Source of the DNA: Bimuria novae-zelandiae CBS 107.79
Taxonomy: Eukaryota > Ascomycota > Dothideomycetes > Pleosporales > Didymosphaeriaceae
Direction of reading: 5' to 3'
Assembly: GCA_010015655.1 (NCBI GenBank)
Contig: ML976693.1
Location: 260,122 to 324,121 of the forward strand
Length of the DNA: 64,000 nucleotides
Positions within the stretch are counted from its first letter, which is position 1; every line of letters begins with the position of its first letter. Positions 14,653 to 27,500 of this stretch are shown here, one piece after another. Below the pieces are notes generated by a model that saw only the letters and a list, made by a program, of their open reading frames with translations, was not told the origin of the DNA and ran no database searches. The translations under genes were made by a program, and so were the position numbers.

Positions 14653-15666
14653 GGTTGGAAAGGGCCAAGTAGCGGTGAACAGCTGGCGGGGCGTCGATGG
14701 GAGAGGAAGAAGAGTCGGTGAGTCTGCGCTCGCAATCGATTGCTGCGGCGGGGGTTCTTGTTTCAGCAGCTGGTGTTGGGACTGCACTGCTCATCAAACA
14801 CGCCCAAGCCCTGGAGTATTTTGCTGCCCTAGCGTCCGAGTGGAGCCCCTGCAGCACTCACTGCCAGATTTAGATCACGCGACGAACCAGCAAGCCACAC
14901 GACTACCCGCGCACGTCACCGCGACCAGCTGGTGGTGTGGCCGATCCTCATCATGCTGGACGACTGACCACATACGGGCGACTACAGTACAGTCGACTAC
15001 AGTTGACAATTTCACGGGTGACGCCGTGCCGTGACACGACCAGACCATCTGGCAGGGTGCGCCGTGTCGCACGTAAAGTGATGCATTGAGGTCTCTTGCT
15101 TGCTATGACCAGGTACCCGTCCTGCGGCGTCTGTCGCCCTTCGTATCCGCTTGGCACGCCGCCCCTCGACTCTCTATTTGCCGCGTCAAGTCCGGCACTA
15201 TCTACGCGCCTCCGCAGAACGCCTTCGCGACATGCTCCTGTGAAACTCCCGGCTGACGTGACCTGCGGGAGCGTCGGAGGCCCAACCCTCTGGGTCACTC
15301 ACCCCACTGAATCCCATCTAGCCGTGCTAGTCGGCGCAAATGCGGCAATTGAACACCAGTTCGTGAGACATGAAGTCTCTTTCCGGTCACGTAGAACGCT
15401 ACCGTCCGAAGTGCCTTGTGCAGACCCCCCTCTCTTATCTCTTCGGCGTCGCTGACCGAACCCATGTCGCTGGCTGGCGCTCGTATGTGGCCCTGGGGAC
15501 CTTGCCTCGACCTGCGCCTCCCTCACTATCGCCCGTGGCGGACCCAATAGCGCTCGCAGGATATAACCCCAGAACAAGTATCTGTAGATAGTCCGTTGGT
15601 GTATGATGTATCCTGGCGTCACTCGGCCCCCCATGTGCCTCCAGAGTCTCCGTCTGGTGTACTCCA
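14653..15666. other. intergenic, LYAR promoter and ERV2 3' flank
   Basis: About 1 kb between two minus-strand genes. I see only short repeats such as GTCGACTACAGT near 14991 and no supported gene. The minus-strand frames here are Arg-rich and family-less. Confidence 0.45.
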
Positions 15667-16340
15667 TCATGCCGGCGCTGCGTCTTCCTTCTCGTCGTCG
15701 CCGCACCCGCAGTCGTACGCATCTCCAATGTTCTCGCAGTTGAACTCGGGCTTCTTCAGCCGCTTGTTGACGATATTGTGCACCATGCAACCCCACATGG
15801 CAGCCGCCGAGCGCGACGAGACCTGGGGAGGGTACTTGACCAGCACCTTTCCAAAGTGCTCAGCGCACTCTCCACTGCGAGCTCAGTTAGCCTCAGCTGC
15901 GACTACGCCGTAGGAATACGAGAGGGTGGCGTACCAGGGGTACAAGCGCTGGAACAAGTGTACGTAGGACCGCAAGGCCTCTTTCTCGTCTTCAGTCGGC
16001 TTCTCGGGAAAGCGTGCGAAGGTCGTGTGGAGCACTTTCCACGCTGCACGACCGAGCTCGGCTCTGTGAAGTTGATTAGATGTGTGATCTGGTCACGCGC
16101 GCGAGATACACGTTTGCTAGACACGTACTTCGCCGTTGCGTTGCCCAACCTTGGGGCTATCGCATGTCCTGTGAGCACCGCACCGCTTGAGCCACTCCCA
16201 GCTCTGTTTGAACTCGACGGGTTTATCAACGAGAGGTGTGCGTCTGAGGGGCGGTGGCCTCCAAACAGGAGGAAAGTAAAAACTGCCATGCCGAACAAGG
16301 CAAGAAGCACAAAGCGACTGCGTGCGGCGGCAGGGGCCAT
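15667..16340 (-). CDS. ERV2: FAD-dependent sulfhydryl oxidase, Erv2 type (secretory pathway)
   Basis: Exons 16340-16129, 16063-15935 and 15874-15667 give 182 aa. Erv/ALR enzymes oxidise thiols to disulfides with O2. Residues about 9-27 are a hydrophobic signal anchor, which places it in the ER rather than the mitochondrial intermembrane space. The redox pair is CGEC (114-117), with C114 split by the second intron. Next come the FAD-binding WGCMVHNIVN with C143, and C160, spaced C-x16-C as in the family. A C-terminal CGC at 169-171 matches the mobile shuttle cysteines of yeast Erv2. The last residues are acidic. All family residues are present, so it should be active. The ATG at 16391 would add 17 residues and is less likely. 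Confidence 0.93.
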
Positions 16341-16862
16341 TGTGAGGAAGGTTGCAGGTGCGAAGAAGAAACCGATGTAGTTACAGGGCACGTCAACACG
16401 GTTCCTATATCTCGAAAGCCGGTGGTCTGAGGAACTCGTGATCGTGAATTGGAGTTTCGGAATATCTCAACGTGCCAAGTCTAATTGAACTCATCCAAGG
16501 TTCCCGAGGTCCGCTACCGACGTCGCTTATTCTTGCCCTACACTCCTCCGCACGCGTCAATACGTATCGTCGCGTCAGACCTCCGTGCTGTTGATGTAGT
16601 CTTTTAGTCGACCATGCGGTAGACGCATAGTTTAGTGCTTGCGGTGAAGCAACGATTGCTTAGGCGCTGACGAAGCAACAGCACATGCAGCGCTAATCAA
16701 ACACGCGTCGCGCAGAAAACCATCGGCGGACCGGTCGCACCGATGTCGCTGGCGCGCCACCCATGAGCCTCAAATACTAAGCTACGAATTTCTGGCTGCT
16801 CTGTGGGCCTGCTCCAAACTCAATTCCAACCTCGAACACAAGCTCTCAGATACGCTATCGCC
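16341..16862. promoter_or_regulatory. divergent promoter, ERV2 and aminotransferase genes
   Basis: 522 bp between start codons that point apart. No specific element recognised. Confidence 0.4.
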
Positions 16863-18325
16863 ATGTCCGACTACCCTCCGCCTCCTGTGAACACCATTGG
16901 TATGTCTAATAGGCTGGAGCACTCTCAATGTGACAATCTCCGTGAAATGTCACACGACTGACTGCTTTGTAGACTGGAGCAATATAGGCTTCAAGATCCG
17001 CGAAGGTAAGAGTTGGGCCGTGAACGATAGTTGCCCTCCCTTTTTGTTGTCTCAATGCCTTCTCTTTCTCAAGCGACACCTTTCTGTCCGCACTTCTGGT
17101 GGCTGGAAAGATATGCAGAACCGGAAAATCGCTGCGACTCGCTGAATTGGAAGCGCTATCGGGTCCGCATTCTTTTGCAGGTTATTCTACGAAACATGAT
17201 AAGAGCTAATAGCATCCAGTCGCCGGCCATGTCGAATCTCACTATTCCATCAAGACTGGGAAATGGACAGAAGCCCAATTTGTCGAGGACCCCTTCCTCC
17301 GCATTCATGGCATGGCACCCGGTCTGAACTACGGTATGCAATGCTACGAAGGCCTAAAGGCATTCCGCGGTCCCGACGGCAACATCAGCATCTTCCGACC
17401 CCAGAAAAATGCAGAGCGAATGCAGCATTCAGCTTCCTACGTAGCAATGCCTGCGGTACCAACCAACCACTTCTTGGAGTGCTGCAAGCTCGCTGTAGGT
17501 ATGAATGCTGCCTATGTTCCACCACACGAGACCGGTGCCGCTATGTACGTGCGACCGTTGCTCTTTGGGAGCTCCGCACAGTTGGGTCTGAATCCGCCTG
17601 AAGAATACACCTTCGTCGTGTATGTGATCCCGACTGGTGTGTACCACGGCACACACCCGGTCGATGCATTGATCCTTGAACACTTTGATCGTGCGGCCCC
17701 AGAGGGCACGGGATCGGCTAAGGTCGGCGGAAACTATGCACCAGTGCTGCGGTGGAGCGAGAAGGCGCACAAGGACGGCTATGGAATTACTCTCCATCTG
17801 GACAGCAAGACGCGGACCGTGATCGACGAGTTCTCAACATCAGCTTTCATTGGCGTAAAAAAGAACGGTGATAAATACAAGCTTGTGTCGTCGAACAGCA
17901 AGAACGTTATCCAGAGTGTGACCGGCGACTCTATTCTCAGGATCGCGGAGTCATTTGGCTGGGAAGCGGAATCGCGCGAGGTAATTATATGCCATCCTCG
18001 TCTTGACGCCACCCATTCATTCATTGACCTCTAGATTCCCTACTCTGAGCTCCGCGAGTTCGACGAAGTCCTCGCAGCCGGCACCGCAGCTGCTCTGGTG
18101 CCCATCCGGTCCATCACGCTGGAGTCAAAAGGCGACAAAATTTCTTACAAGGACGCAGCAGAAGAGCCAGGCCCAGCATGTGTGAAGCTGCTCACGACGC
18201 TGAAAGGAATCCAGCTTGGGAAGATCGAGGATAAGCAAGGCTGGCGGGTTGACGTGGGGAAACCCCAGCTGTGGGGCAAGAATGGGGTGAACGGTGCGGA
18301 GGAGACGGTCGATCAGCTACCGTGA
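16863..18325 (+). CDS. branched-chain amino-acid aminotransferase (class IV, PLP)
   Basis: Exons 16863-16899, 16973-17005, 17220-17980 and 18035-18325 give 373 aa with all phases closing. The enzyme interconverts leucine, isoleucine or valine with their 2-oxo acids, using 2-oxoglutarate/glutamate. Family marks are GLNYGMQCYEGLKAFR, the FRPQKNAERM arginine region, the PLP-binding lysine K191 in GSAKVGGNYAP, and late GTAAALVPI. There is no mitochondrial presequence, since the first coding residues are MSDYPPPPVNTI, so a cytosolic site is likely. The second intron (214 bp) is long for this genome; a missed micro-exon is possible but not needed for frame. Toxin-cluster homologues of this family exist in fungi, but no neighbouring synthase points that way. 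Confidence 0.92.
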
Positions 18326-18941
18326 AGAGACGGCTGACTGTATGTAGGCGCGTAAGTACATGAAATTATGAGCTTCATTGGCATCGGGAGGAGCAAGTCC
18401 TTTCCTCAGCACAACCAGAGACCTTCACTTCTTGAAAATTAGAAAACCGATGAAGCGATCCTGACGGGAATTCAGTTTCAAAAGTAAATACATCGGGGTC
18501 TTGAATTCTGTAAGACAGGGTCCTCGCTTCACATCACGCACACCAATATAGACTTGGGGGTCCTTAAAATTTTACAAAGCAGGCGCCATGTTTCTCGGTG
18601 GGCAGGCGCTAATGGGGCAGTGACGAAACCGCGAGAACCCTGCAGGTAAGCGCTGCCCCGCTGCCGCGGCTGATCTCTCATGTCCCGCCGCCTCGTCACT
18701 CTTCACAAGCTTTCGTATCGACATTCCGATACACGGTTGTGCTACCGTTTACTACAGGTCCCATCGCTGTGTTTCTTCACGTGGTTACCGTTTGCGTTCC
18801 TCGGCTTTGTTGGCAGCCTTTGTTCCACTGCAGGGTGTTCCACACGCTCCATATAAGTAGAGGCTCGCTGCCACTGTGATGCACGGCACAAAGCATCTTT
18901 CCCATATCAAGGAGCGAATCAGAGCCATAAGCCCTGGCAGA
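18326..18941. other. intergenic
   Basis: About 0.6 kb between two plus-strand genes. A short repeat GCCCTGGCA occurs twice around 18931-18960, the second copy inside the next gene's first exon. Nothing else seen. Confidence 0.4.
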
Positions 18942-20090
18942 ATGAGTGGAAGCCCTGGCAAAAATTTCGAAAAATGGAGGGGCGACAGCACGTTGTATTT
19001 TCATTGTGAGTACATGGCCAGAGTGGGCGCATGAGAGCTAATTGAGATCGGACTATACTTGCGGATGTAGGTCGACCCTTTCTTTGTGTGATAAAACCAT
19101 CGCAGGCTTTGACCATCTCAGTAACTCGCAATGACATTTATACCTTGGCTACTCCTGACGCATGGCTGGAAGACAATGTAGGCATGGCCTCTCTCCCAGA
19201 CATGTTAACGTGCTGACAATGTCAAGGTCATCCACTTCTGGATAGAGTACGGTTACAAATCCTCTGTTGCACCTTGCACCTCTCTGTTAACACCCAGTAC
19301 AGATACCTTGAACACGAAGAGCTCTCCAAGTTCCCAAAAGCCAATATCAGGTTCGTGGATCCAAACGTTGGCAGCTTGTTGAAGAACGCATCGACAGACG
19401 TCCTGTACGATATTTTCAACTCCTCCGACTACCATCAAGACAAAGTAACGCATATCTTCATTCCCGTGAACGACGATAGAGTAGCCGATCACGAATATGC
19501 AGGAGGAACTGCGACAGGGAATCACTGGTCCTTACTTGTGGTATCCTTGCTTGACAATGTGGCATTCCACTACGACAGCTTGCGCGGCCTCAATCAAACG
19601 GATGCTCAGAATATGGTTGCCAAAATCCAAGAAGCTCTGCCTGCTCGAAGAACATTGCGCTTCGTACCCATGGGTGCGGACGATGCGCCGCAACAACGCG
19701 ATGGCTCCAATTGTGGCACCTTCGTCTGCATTGTTATGAAACATCTGCTGCTTAAGCGACTACTCAGAGCGGATGCAAATCAAAAAGTCACTATGAGTAT
19801 GAGAGTCTGACCCCGTCTTTGATGACTACGGCGATGATTTTCGTGTCACCTCCAATCGTAAATTTCAGCTGACTCCGCACATCAATCTAGGCATGAAGGG
19901 TCAGGACATTGACTACGAAGGGGCACGGAAAATGATACTTGCCGTGATCGAGGAAAGGAGAAACTACGCTATCGAAAACGGGTGAGTTTGATTTGCCACT
20001 GTGGTGCCGCCCGCAATAACGCGTTCCCTTTGGCTACTGACAAACGCCAATAGTAAACTCAACGAGGATAACCTACCGGTATTACACTAA
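18942..20090 (+). CDS. Ulp1/SENP-family cysteine protease (C48), NEDD8-protease-like (Nep1/Den1)
   Basis: Six exons: 18942-19005, 19071-19177, 19227-19246 (20 bp), 19303-19796, 19891-19981 and 20054-20090. They give 270 aa with all phases closing. The catalytic set is complete: H138 in GNHWSLL, D155 in FHYDSL, oxyanion Q195 in PQQRD and nucleophile C201 in SNCGTF. The entry motif reads PDAWLEDNVIHFWIEYLE, the usual substrate-groove lead of this family. The tail QKVTMSM, then an intron, then ARKMILAVIEERR matches the small NEDD8-specific members (about 250-270 aa) better than the long SUMO proteases. It should remove or process NEDD8 on cullins, in cytosol and nucleus. Without the 19797-19890 intron translation would stop at 19810, so the C-terminus depends on that splice. 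Confidence 0.87.
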
Positions 20091-20897
20091 AGTCGCACGT
20101 ACACGCATGGCGTCTTGGACCCTTGCATAGCGGCCGTCCACAAGAGCCCAACCTCCTACGCCATTCTTCATACGAGAGGTCTTATCGTGGCTTTGCCTAA
20201 GGATTTTGCTCATCTGAAGGTTATGGACTGGCCTTCGATGGTAGGCTCGACATGTTACCTTCCCAGGGACCTGGTCTCAAGCCCATACAAATCAGCAAGT
20301 TATCAGTCATATCTAGCGGCATCGCCAGCGTAGAGCATCGCATGTGTTTTCTGTGCGCCCTTGGCAGGCTTCTCAAATACGGCTGTATTATAGTCATTTA
20401 GCGTTATTACAAAAGATTGCGTCCACAATGTGTATATTTGGCCGAAATGCCGTTCGCAGACTTCGCCGCGCCGCATGACCAGAGGGCCACGAGAAGGGTG
20501 CAATTAGCTCTCTGGCACTATCACACGAGAGAAGTGTCGGAGCACTGATAAAGCCTTGTGTTATAATACCGTGCTTGGTCGCACGTCTGACTTCGAGCCA
20601 CGTGAATGTTGGTGCATATTAACAAGTTATTTGGCATAAATCGAGTTCTGTTTTCACGCGTTTTATTCTTCGATCCTGAACGCGGAGTCTGCGGTTTCAG
20701 CAATCGGATTGATGACGTAGTGTCACGGGATGTCGTGTCTTAGCGCGTTTTATTGTCCCAACAGTCGAAAGTCTCTGAAAGCTCCGGGTCACTTATCTGA
20801 AACAGATTGCCAAACCCTACCAAACAATCGATAGCCTTCCTCCCCGCTTTGTCTGCCCCTTCCCACTCGCTTCGTATCGACTGTAGAAGCAACAACT
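20091..20897. other. intergenic
   Basis: About 0.8 kb. No supported gene; small frames here lack family or splice support. The right end is the promoter of the next gene. Confidence 0.45.
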
Positions 20898-23879
20898 ATG
20901 GCGGGGCGAAAGCGGCCGCACTCCAACAATTACGGGCACACCTCTCAAGGCGCGTCGTCTTCGCGCACCCACTCGTCGCAAGCCTCATCGCAACGCGGAT
21001 CCAAGTCGGCACGTACAAGCTATTCCCAATCTGCTCACACACAATCTGGTTCCTCTCGGCATGATCCAGTTGTCATTGATGACCAGGATGATGATGACTA
21101 TGATGATGCATCGCAAGAGGTGCAGGAATCAAGCCAGAGCTTTGGTGACACCGATATGAGTTACGTCTTGTACGGGGTCTGGGACACGAAGATCGTCGGA
21201 GTGAGGTACTACGACGGACATGCGACTGTAGGAGAGATTGCGATTCCTCGCCGTGAACCACACAACCAATACGATAGTAAGTCCTTCGTATCGAGTCCGA
21301 CCCCCTACCTGAGGGTACCAACGCGCTACCAGGGAACGCGATTCAAGTCCTCAACGTGAATCACGTGCAGATCGGACACATCCCCCGGGTGGTTGCAGCC
21401 AAACTTGCCCCCTTCATGGATAACCGCACGCTCATCGTGGAATCGACCATCGCCGGACGTAAAGAATACTACGAGTGTCCCCTTACGCTTCGTCTTTACG
21501 GTCCTAGTGATCCCGAAGATCGAGCAAATCTCCAGCAACGTATGAAGGGGGCTGGATTCCCCGCGTCGACTTGGAACGATGCTATGCAAAGGCAAAGACA
21601 GGAGCAGCAAAGACAGAATCTCGCTGCACAGGCTGCTAAGAATGCGAAGAAGAGCAAAAAAAGCGGCGCCATTATCGGGGCCGGTGTCGGCCAGCAATAT
21701 GAAGATGGCCTGGCACAGTATGCGGCCGGGCCATCGCCGAGTGTGGAAACTGGACCGAGCCTCGATGACATTATCGGTGCCAGTGCACAATTCAATCCAA
21801 GGAACGCCGAGCAACTTGTGGAAGAGTTTGGCATCAAGGAGTCGGATCTTGTGAGTTCTGTGCACAAGGGTCATAGTAAAGCGCTGACAGCCCTAGGCCG
21901 CAATGCCGAAAGCTGCCCAACCCGACGCTCTTTCCACCGAGCTACACGACTTCCAACTCCAAGGTCTGCACTGGCTGCTCGAGAAAGAGAGTCCCCAGTT
22001 ACCCGCTCGAGGCTCCAAAGACGTCGTACAGCTTTGGCAACGCCATCCTACCGTGGTCGACACTTACACTAATCTTGCCACCAAGTTCTCGGTGAAAAGT
22101 CCTGCTCTTGCCAGCGGAGGCATTTTGGCCGATGACATGGGTCTGGGAAAGACGATCCAGATTATCTCACTCATCATGGCAGATCGTCAGCTTGGTCGGC
22201 AGGCGCCTGATGCGTGCAACGCAACGCTTATTCTCGCTCCCGTGAGCGTAATGAGCAATTGGAGCACGCAGATCAAAAAGCATATCAAGGACCAATACGC
22301 TATGCGCGTCATGTTTTACCACGGGAATCGCAAGGAGCCGATCACGCCCAAGTCGATTGCTAATTTTGACGTTGTCATCAGCACCTACGAAAGCGTGTCT
22401 ACAGAATGGCATTCGCAGAAGTCAGCTACGCTTCCCCGAAAATCGGGAGTGTTTTCTCTCAAGTGGCGCCGGATAATCCTCGACGAGGGACATAACATCA
22501 GGAACCCAAAGGCGAAGAAGACGGTTGCCGTGACGAACCTCATGGCGCAGTCACGATGGGCACTCACGGGTACACCCATCATCAACAACCTGAAGGATTT
22601 GTTCTCTTTAATTCGTTTCCTTCGTCTATCTGGTGGTTTGGACAGCCTAGAAATCTTCCATGCTGCCATCATGCGTCCAGTCATGCAAGGAGATGTTTCT
22701 GGCAATCGGGCCCTGCAAATGCTCATGGCCGGTATCTGCCTCCGCCGCAGGAAAGAGATGGCCTTCATCGACCTCCGTCTTCCGAAACTTACCGAGTACA
22801 AATACAAGGTCCAACTGTTGCCGCATGAAAAGGAGAAGTACGAGGCATTTGATGCTCAGGCCAAAGGAACGCTCGACCTGTACATCAAGCAAGCCGGGCA
22901 CAAGACGGCTACAGACACATATCGCCACCTCCTCGAGGCCCTGCTCCGCATGCGTCAGCTGTGCAACCACTGGAAGATGATAAGTGAAGAGCGCATTGAT
23001 TCCATCATGAAGCAGCTGGAAGCAGAAGGCATGGTCGACCTCACCAAAGAGAACAAACTTGCCCTGCAGAGGATGCTCCAACTCTCCATTGATTCTCAAG
23101 AAGACTGTCCAATTTGCCTGGATACGCTCAAAGAGCCAGTCATTACCAAATGTGCACACATCTTTTGCACGGCTTGCATCGACACCGTCATACGAGCCCA
23201 ACATAAGTGCCCAATGTGCCGCGCAAAGCTGGAATCGCTCGAAACAACAACAGTGAAGCCCGCAAAGGAGCTCGCCGCAGCGGCTACCTCAAATCAAGAG
23301 GAGCTTGCAGATAAAGAATCTCTCGAGAACAACGCCTCCAGCAAAGTCATGGCTCTGATGAGCATTCTCAAAGCCTCCGCCAAGGACTCTGCAAACAAGA
23401 CAATCATATTCAGCCAATGGACTACCTTTTTGTCCCTCCTGGAACCGCACCTTCGCGCCGCAGGCCTCAAATACACTCGCATTGACGGCACCATGCCAGC
23501 CACCGCCCGTGACGCCGCCCTCGAAACTTTTGACTCCTCGCCAAAATGCACTATCATGCTCGCTTCCCTCTCTGTGTGCTCTGTCGGCCTCAACCTCGTC
23601 GCGGCGAACCAGGTCATCCTCAGCGACTCCTGGTGGGCACCTGCCATCGAAGACCAGGCTGTGGATCGCGTACACCGGCTCGGTCAGAAGCGTGAGACTA
23701 CAGTGTTTAGGCTGGTCGTCGAAGACAGTATCGAGGAGAATGTGTTGGAGATTCAGGAAAGGAAGAGGAAGTTGATGAGGATGGCGTTTGCGGAGAAAGA
23801 TGTGGGGAAGAAGGGGACGAGGAGGGCGGCAGGCTTAGCGGATTTGGAGCGCTTGCTTGGGCGAGGAGGGCAGGCTTAG
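20898..23879 (+). CDS. HIRAN-SNF2-RING protein, Rad5/HLTF-like DNA translocase and ubiquitin ligase
   Basis: Exons 20898-21276, 21333-21850 and 21897-23879 give 959 aa. Order of parts: a disordered Ser/Gln-rich N-terminus with an acidic DDQDDDDYDD run; a HIRAN domain at about 90-200 (YGVWDTKIVGVRYY, RNAIQVLNV, QIGHIPR), which in HLTF binds 3' DNA ends; then an SNF2 ATPase with ADDMGLGKT (Lys 384) and Walker B DEGH near 494. A C3HC4 RING is inserted at 703-740 (CPICLDTL, HIFCTAC, CPMC). The second RecA lobe (IIFSQWTTFL, DRVHRLGQKRE) ends the protein. This order is specific to the Rad5/HLTF group, which promotes PCNA polyubiquitination and fork reversal. Only the last residues are changed, by a tandem duplication at the stop codon. 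Confidence 0.93.
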
Positions 23880-23909
23880 CGGATTTGGAGCGCTTGCTTG
23901 GGTGAGGAG
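23828..23909 (+). repeat. 41-bp tandem duplication across the stop codon
   Basis: Two copies, 23828-23868 and 23869-23909, with one mismatch (C/T at the GGGCGAG / GGGTGAG site). The first copy reads LERLLGRGGQA and stops at TAG in the second copy. In the frame of the first copy the second copy would end at GGGTGA. Confidence 0.9.
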
Positions 23910-24522
23910 GGCGTAGGCGTGCGTGTGCCGTGGCAATCTACCCTTCCTTTTACTTTCCCTTTGTCTATTTAATTCCAGGGGCGTAGGCTTGTCTTTTAGT
24001 ATTAGGAGTAATTTAGTTATGCGTATGCAGTCGGCTAGATGGAATCCAAGGATGTGAGTTCCGCGGTCTAGAGAACGAGTACCTTGTTCGGTATGGAATT
24101 TGCTGCATTCCATGTATTCTTCTACATTACGAATTACTTTTATAATGTTCGACAAATGTGCCCTCAGCGTATTAGCAATTTGCCCTTTATCTGTGCGTGT
24201 CAGTGGCACACTTAACTCCTGGCAGGCTATATCGTAGGCTCTATAACTGAGCTTATCCATACAATAGCCAGTATTATCCCTCCTAATTCAACATAGGTCG
24301 TCGAGTCAATAGGCAAGGTAATGATAGGAACTGTGGCTTACGGATGTAAATATCAAACAGTCTCGAATTACTGCGTAACTCTAAATCGTTAACAAAGCTC
24401 ACTATCTGCGCTCCGCTATATCTCAACGTGATTCCATGGTAGATACGTCCCAGTCCACCCCTTGTACATGAACGATCCAGTCCAGATCTTCCAGACGGAC
24501 AACAAGCCACATACCCGTCCCT
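23910..24522. other. intergenic between convergent genes
   Basis: 3' flanks of the Rad5-like gene and the reductase pseudogene. The middle is moderately AT-rich; nothing recognised. Confidence 0.45.
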
Positions 24523-27500
24523 TCACCGCACATTCGCCACCACCCAGTCCCAAACACGCCCAACATATCGCTCATCCAGAGGCCGTAATCCCCTTATCGC
24601 CTCGACCTGCTTTTCCGTCTGCTCAATCGAGAACTTTGCGCCCGTACCCTCTGCATCCTGCGCTCCCGTCGACGCATCCTTACCGTACGCCTCCTTCCAC
24701 AACCCCAGAAGCTTCATGCTAGAATGCCCGTCCGCCTCACACTGTTCTAGTCGGCGCACCCACTCTGCCGGAGGGACGATTTCGAACGAGGCTTTCTTAC
24801 CGAGCCAGGCGAGCAGGTCGCGCCAGGTGGGTGACAAGTGCGGATTCACAACGTGGTATACGGGCAGCTCTCCGTTTGTACTCCCATGCCCATTCCCATT
24901 ACCGTTCCCATTTCCATTTCCGCGTTTGTTGAAAGGAGAAACACGCCCCGCGGCGGACGTCTGCAAAAACGCGCGCGCCGCCACATCCACGGGCACCCAA
25001 TCCAGCGGCTCGTCGCCCAAATCAGGAAGACGCCTCGTGAGCGCCACAGTGCTCAGCATCATGGGCCACGCCTCCTTCGCATTCCACACGCCCATCTCAG
25101 AGTCCCCTGATAGCTGGCCCACCCTCACGACGAATATGCGGTCTCGAAGCGCCGTGTGGTGGTGTGCGGCGAGGCAGATGTGCTCCGCGACCCACTTCGA
25201 GCGGGAGTAGCCTAGGGGGCTCGCAGATGCGGGATCCGTGGGTATGCGCTCGGGCAGGCGGCCTGAAGCATCGGGGGCACCGTTGATGGTTGCGGCGGTG
25301 GAAGAACAGTATGCGAAGCGTGGAGGCGAGGCGCGGGGATGGACGAGCGCCAGGTCGAGCAGGTGGCGCACGCCGGCTATGTTGTCTTTGGCGAAGGAGC
25401 GGAGTTTGAGGCGGAAGTTGACGGTCCAGGCGATGTGGAGAATAGACGTGATGTTTGCAGCAAGGTGGTTGTAGGTTTCGTCGTCAGGCCTAGTCGTGGC
25501 TCGCTCAATTGAGCCGGAATGATGTGGATTTTGTTGTTGTTTTTGGAATGCGATGTGAGCGAGGGTAAGCCGCGCTGGAAGAGGGCTTTGCTGACGCGCT
25601 CTTTGGCGGCTGTGGAGTCGGCGCCGCGGACGAGGCAGTATATTACAGAGACTGAGTCTGGGCAGCGGAGGAGGGAGAGAATGTGCGCGCCGATAGCACC
25701 CGTGGCACCGGTGAGAAGAACAACCTCGCCTCCGCTGCTGTTCTTTGCCTGACCGTCAGTCTGTAGCTGCGAGTGTGACGTGTTCTTGCTGAAATCGCCG
25801 TATGCTTTGACAAGGTCGAGCATCAGTTGCTTCTCGTCTTCGACATTGGCGTCGGCCTCTCCGTGGCGCTTTTGGATGATGTAGCTGCTAAGATCCCCGA
25901 TGGTGGCACAATCCTCTACAACACTTAGAGGTAATTCTTTGGTATAATTCGGCGTAAGTTGGCGTAGGTAGTTTCGTAAACGCATGCAGGCGATAGAGTC
26001 GACACCGTAGGAAAACAGATCGATATCATGCGCTGGAAGCTCTGGAGTTTGTATGATCGATTGCACCAGCGTGGCGAGATACTGTGGTATCTCCTCATCA
26101 CTGACATTCTTCGCGTCCTGGTTTTGTTTATTGTCGTAGGCAGCGCCAAGATACATTGCAAATCTTGCTTCAGCAGTCTTCCTCATGATAGTTCCTTTAC
26201 TGCTCTTTTGCAGCGGTTCATCTTGATGTACGACAGGTACAAGCATGTGCTGCGGTATGCGAGCATGGCTTTGGCTCTCCTTGTTCAATTTCTCTACCTG
26301 TGGCCATATAACTTTTAATAAGTCCACGTCTGAAATGCTGCTCGAATTCTCCGAACGTAAAAGTAAAGCACCTGGGTAAGGACACCCGTCTCCGAATATC
26401 AAGACATCGTCTAGATGCTCTGAAGTTGCAATGGCAGCCTCGAGTGGCGCTGGGTCGAACTTCTTGCCGGTTATGAGGGTAAGCTGGGAATCAGCTCTTG
26501 AATGATAAAGCCACACGTTTTCAAACCTCGAATGCCTCTCAAAGAGATCTGCAGTTGCAAAAGAACCATCATCTCGATTTTTCTTAGCCTGCACATTATC
26601 AATTGAAGTCAACCCACATGAACACGAGCCCCTACCATATGTGGCCACCCAGGCATCACAACCAACTCTGCCAAACCATCCTCACGGGGCTCGAAATCTA
26701 GAAGCTCAGTGGGGTTGTGATTCCGCAGATACTGCCATTCTATGTCTGTAGCGAAGTCTCTATATGACGAGAGTAGATATCCACATTCAGCACTACCAAA
26801 CCTCGAGATGTGGTGTATTTTGTTGCCGACTAGACGATTTCCCACTTCGACTGGCAATGCGGCCCCTCCTACGCCCACAATATCCATGCTTTTCAGTAGC
26901 TCCAAGCCTTTCTCGTCAGCCTCCATCATCTGCAATACATAGGGCACCGAGGAGAAATATTTGACCGTGGGTTGTTGTGTGTTCGCAGCGCTTGCGTTGG
27001 CTGCATCCACGCATTTACAAATGTTGCGAGCAGTGATGGATACATCCTTGCCGGGGAACAACTAGATTGGAGAGTCGCTCGTCCACGACCGGAAAGCATC
27101 AGCGATACCTCCTTGGTACAGCGGCGTTGTTGTGAAGGTGGCTTTCGGGGTCGAGCTAGGTAAGTGCGGGAGAACTCCGATGGCACTGCGGTGGCTCTGC
27201 GGTATTGGCTTCGGTAGACCAGATGACGTGCCTGAGGTATGGTAAAGATAGGCCACATCAGACCAGTGCACGCCGGAGGCTGGCGCACGCTCAGGCTGTG
27301 ATTGGTGGATGACCTCGAAGATGTCCTCGTCTTCACTCAGTGGTATTTGCCCAATGGAAAATACAGTGCTCTTGTCGTTTATTAGAAGCTTCTCTGTCTC
27401 GGCTGCGCGTTGAGCATGAGTGGTATTGTGGAAAAATAATGCCACGTTACATGCTCTGCAAAGATGCAAGATGGCGCCTGGCTGGCATTGCGGTGCAAGT

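Noticed and set aside
15778..16380. 200-aa plus-strand frame opposite ERV2
   Set aside because: Shadow of the three ERV2 exons, whose CGEC and CGC motifs and splice phases are convincing.
27015..27064. Intron ending at the TAG of the reductase (…CAATCTAG)
   Set aside because: The only nearby donor gives a 47-bp intron that shifts frame and would delete a conserved adenylation-domain stretch, so a nonsense mutation is the better reading.
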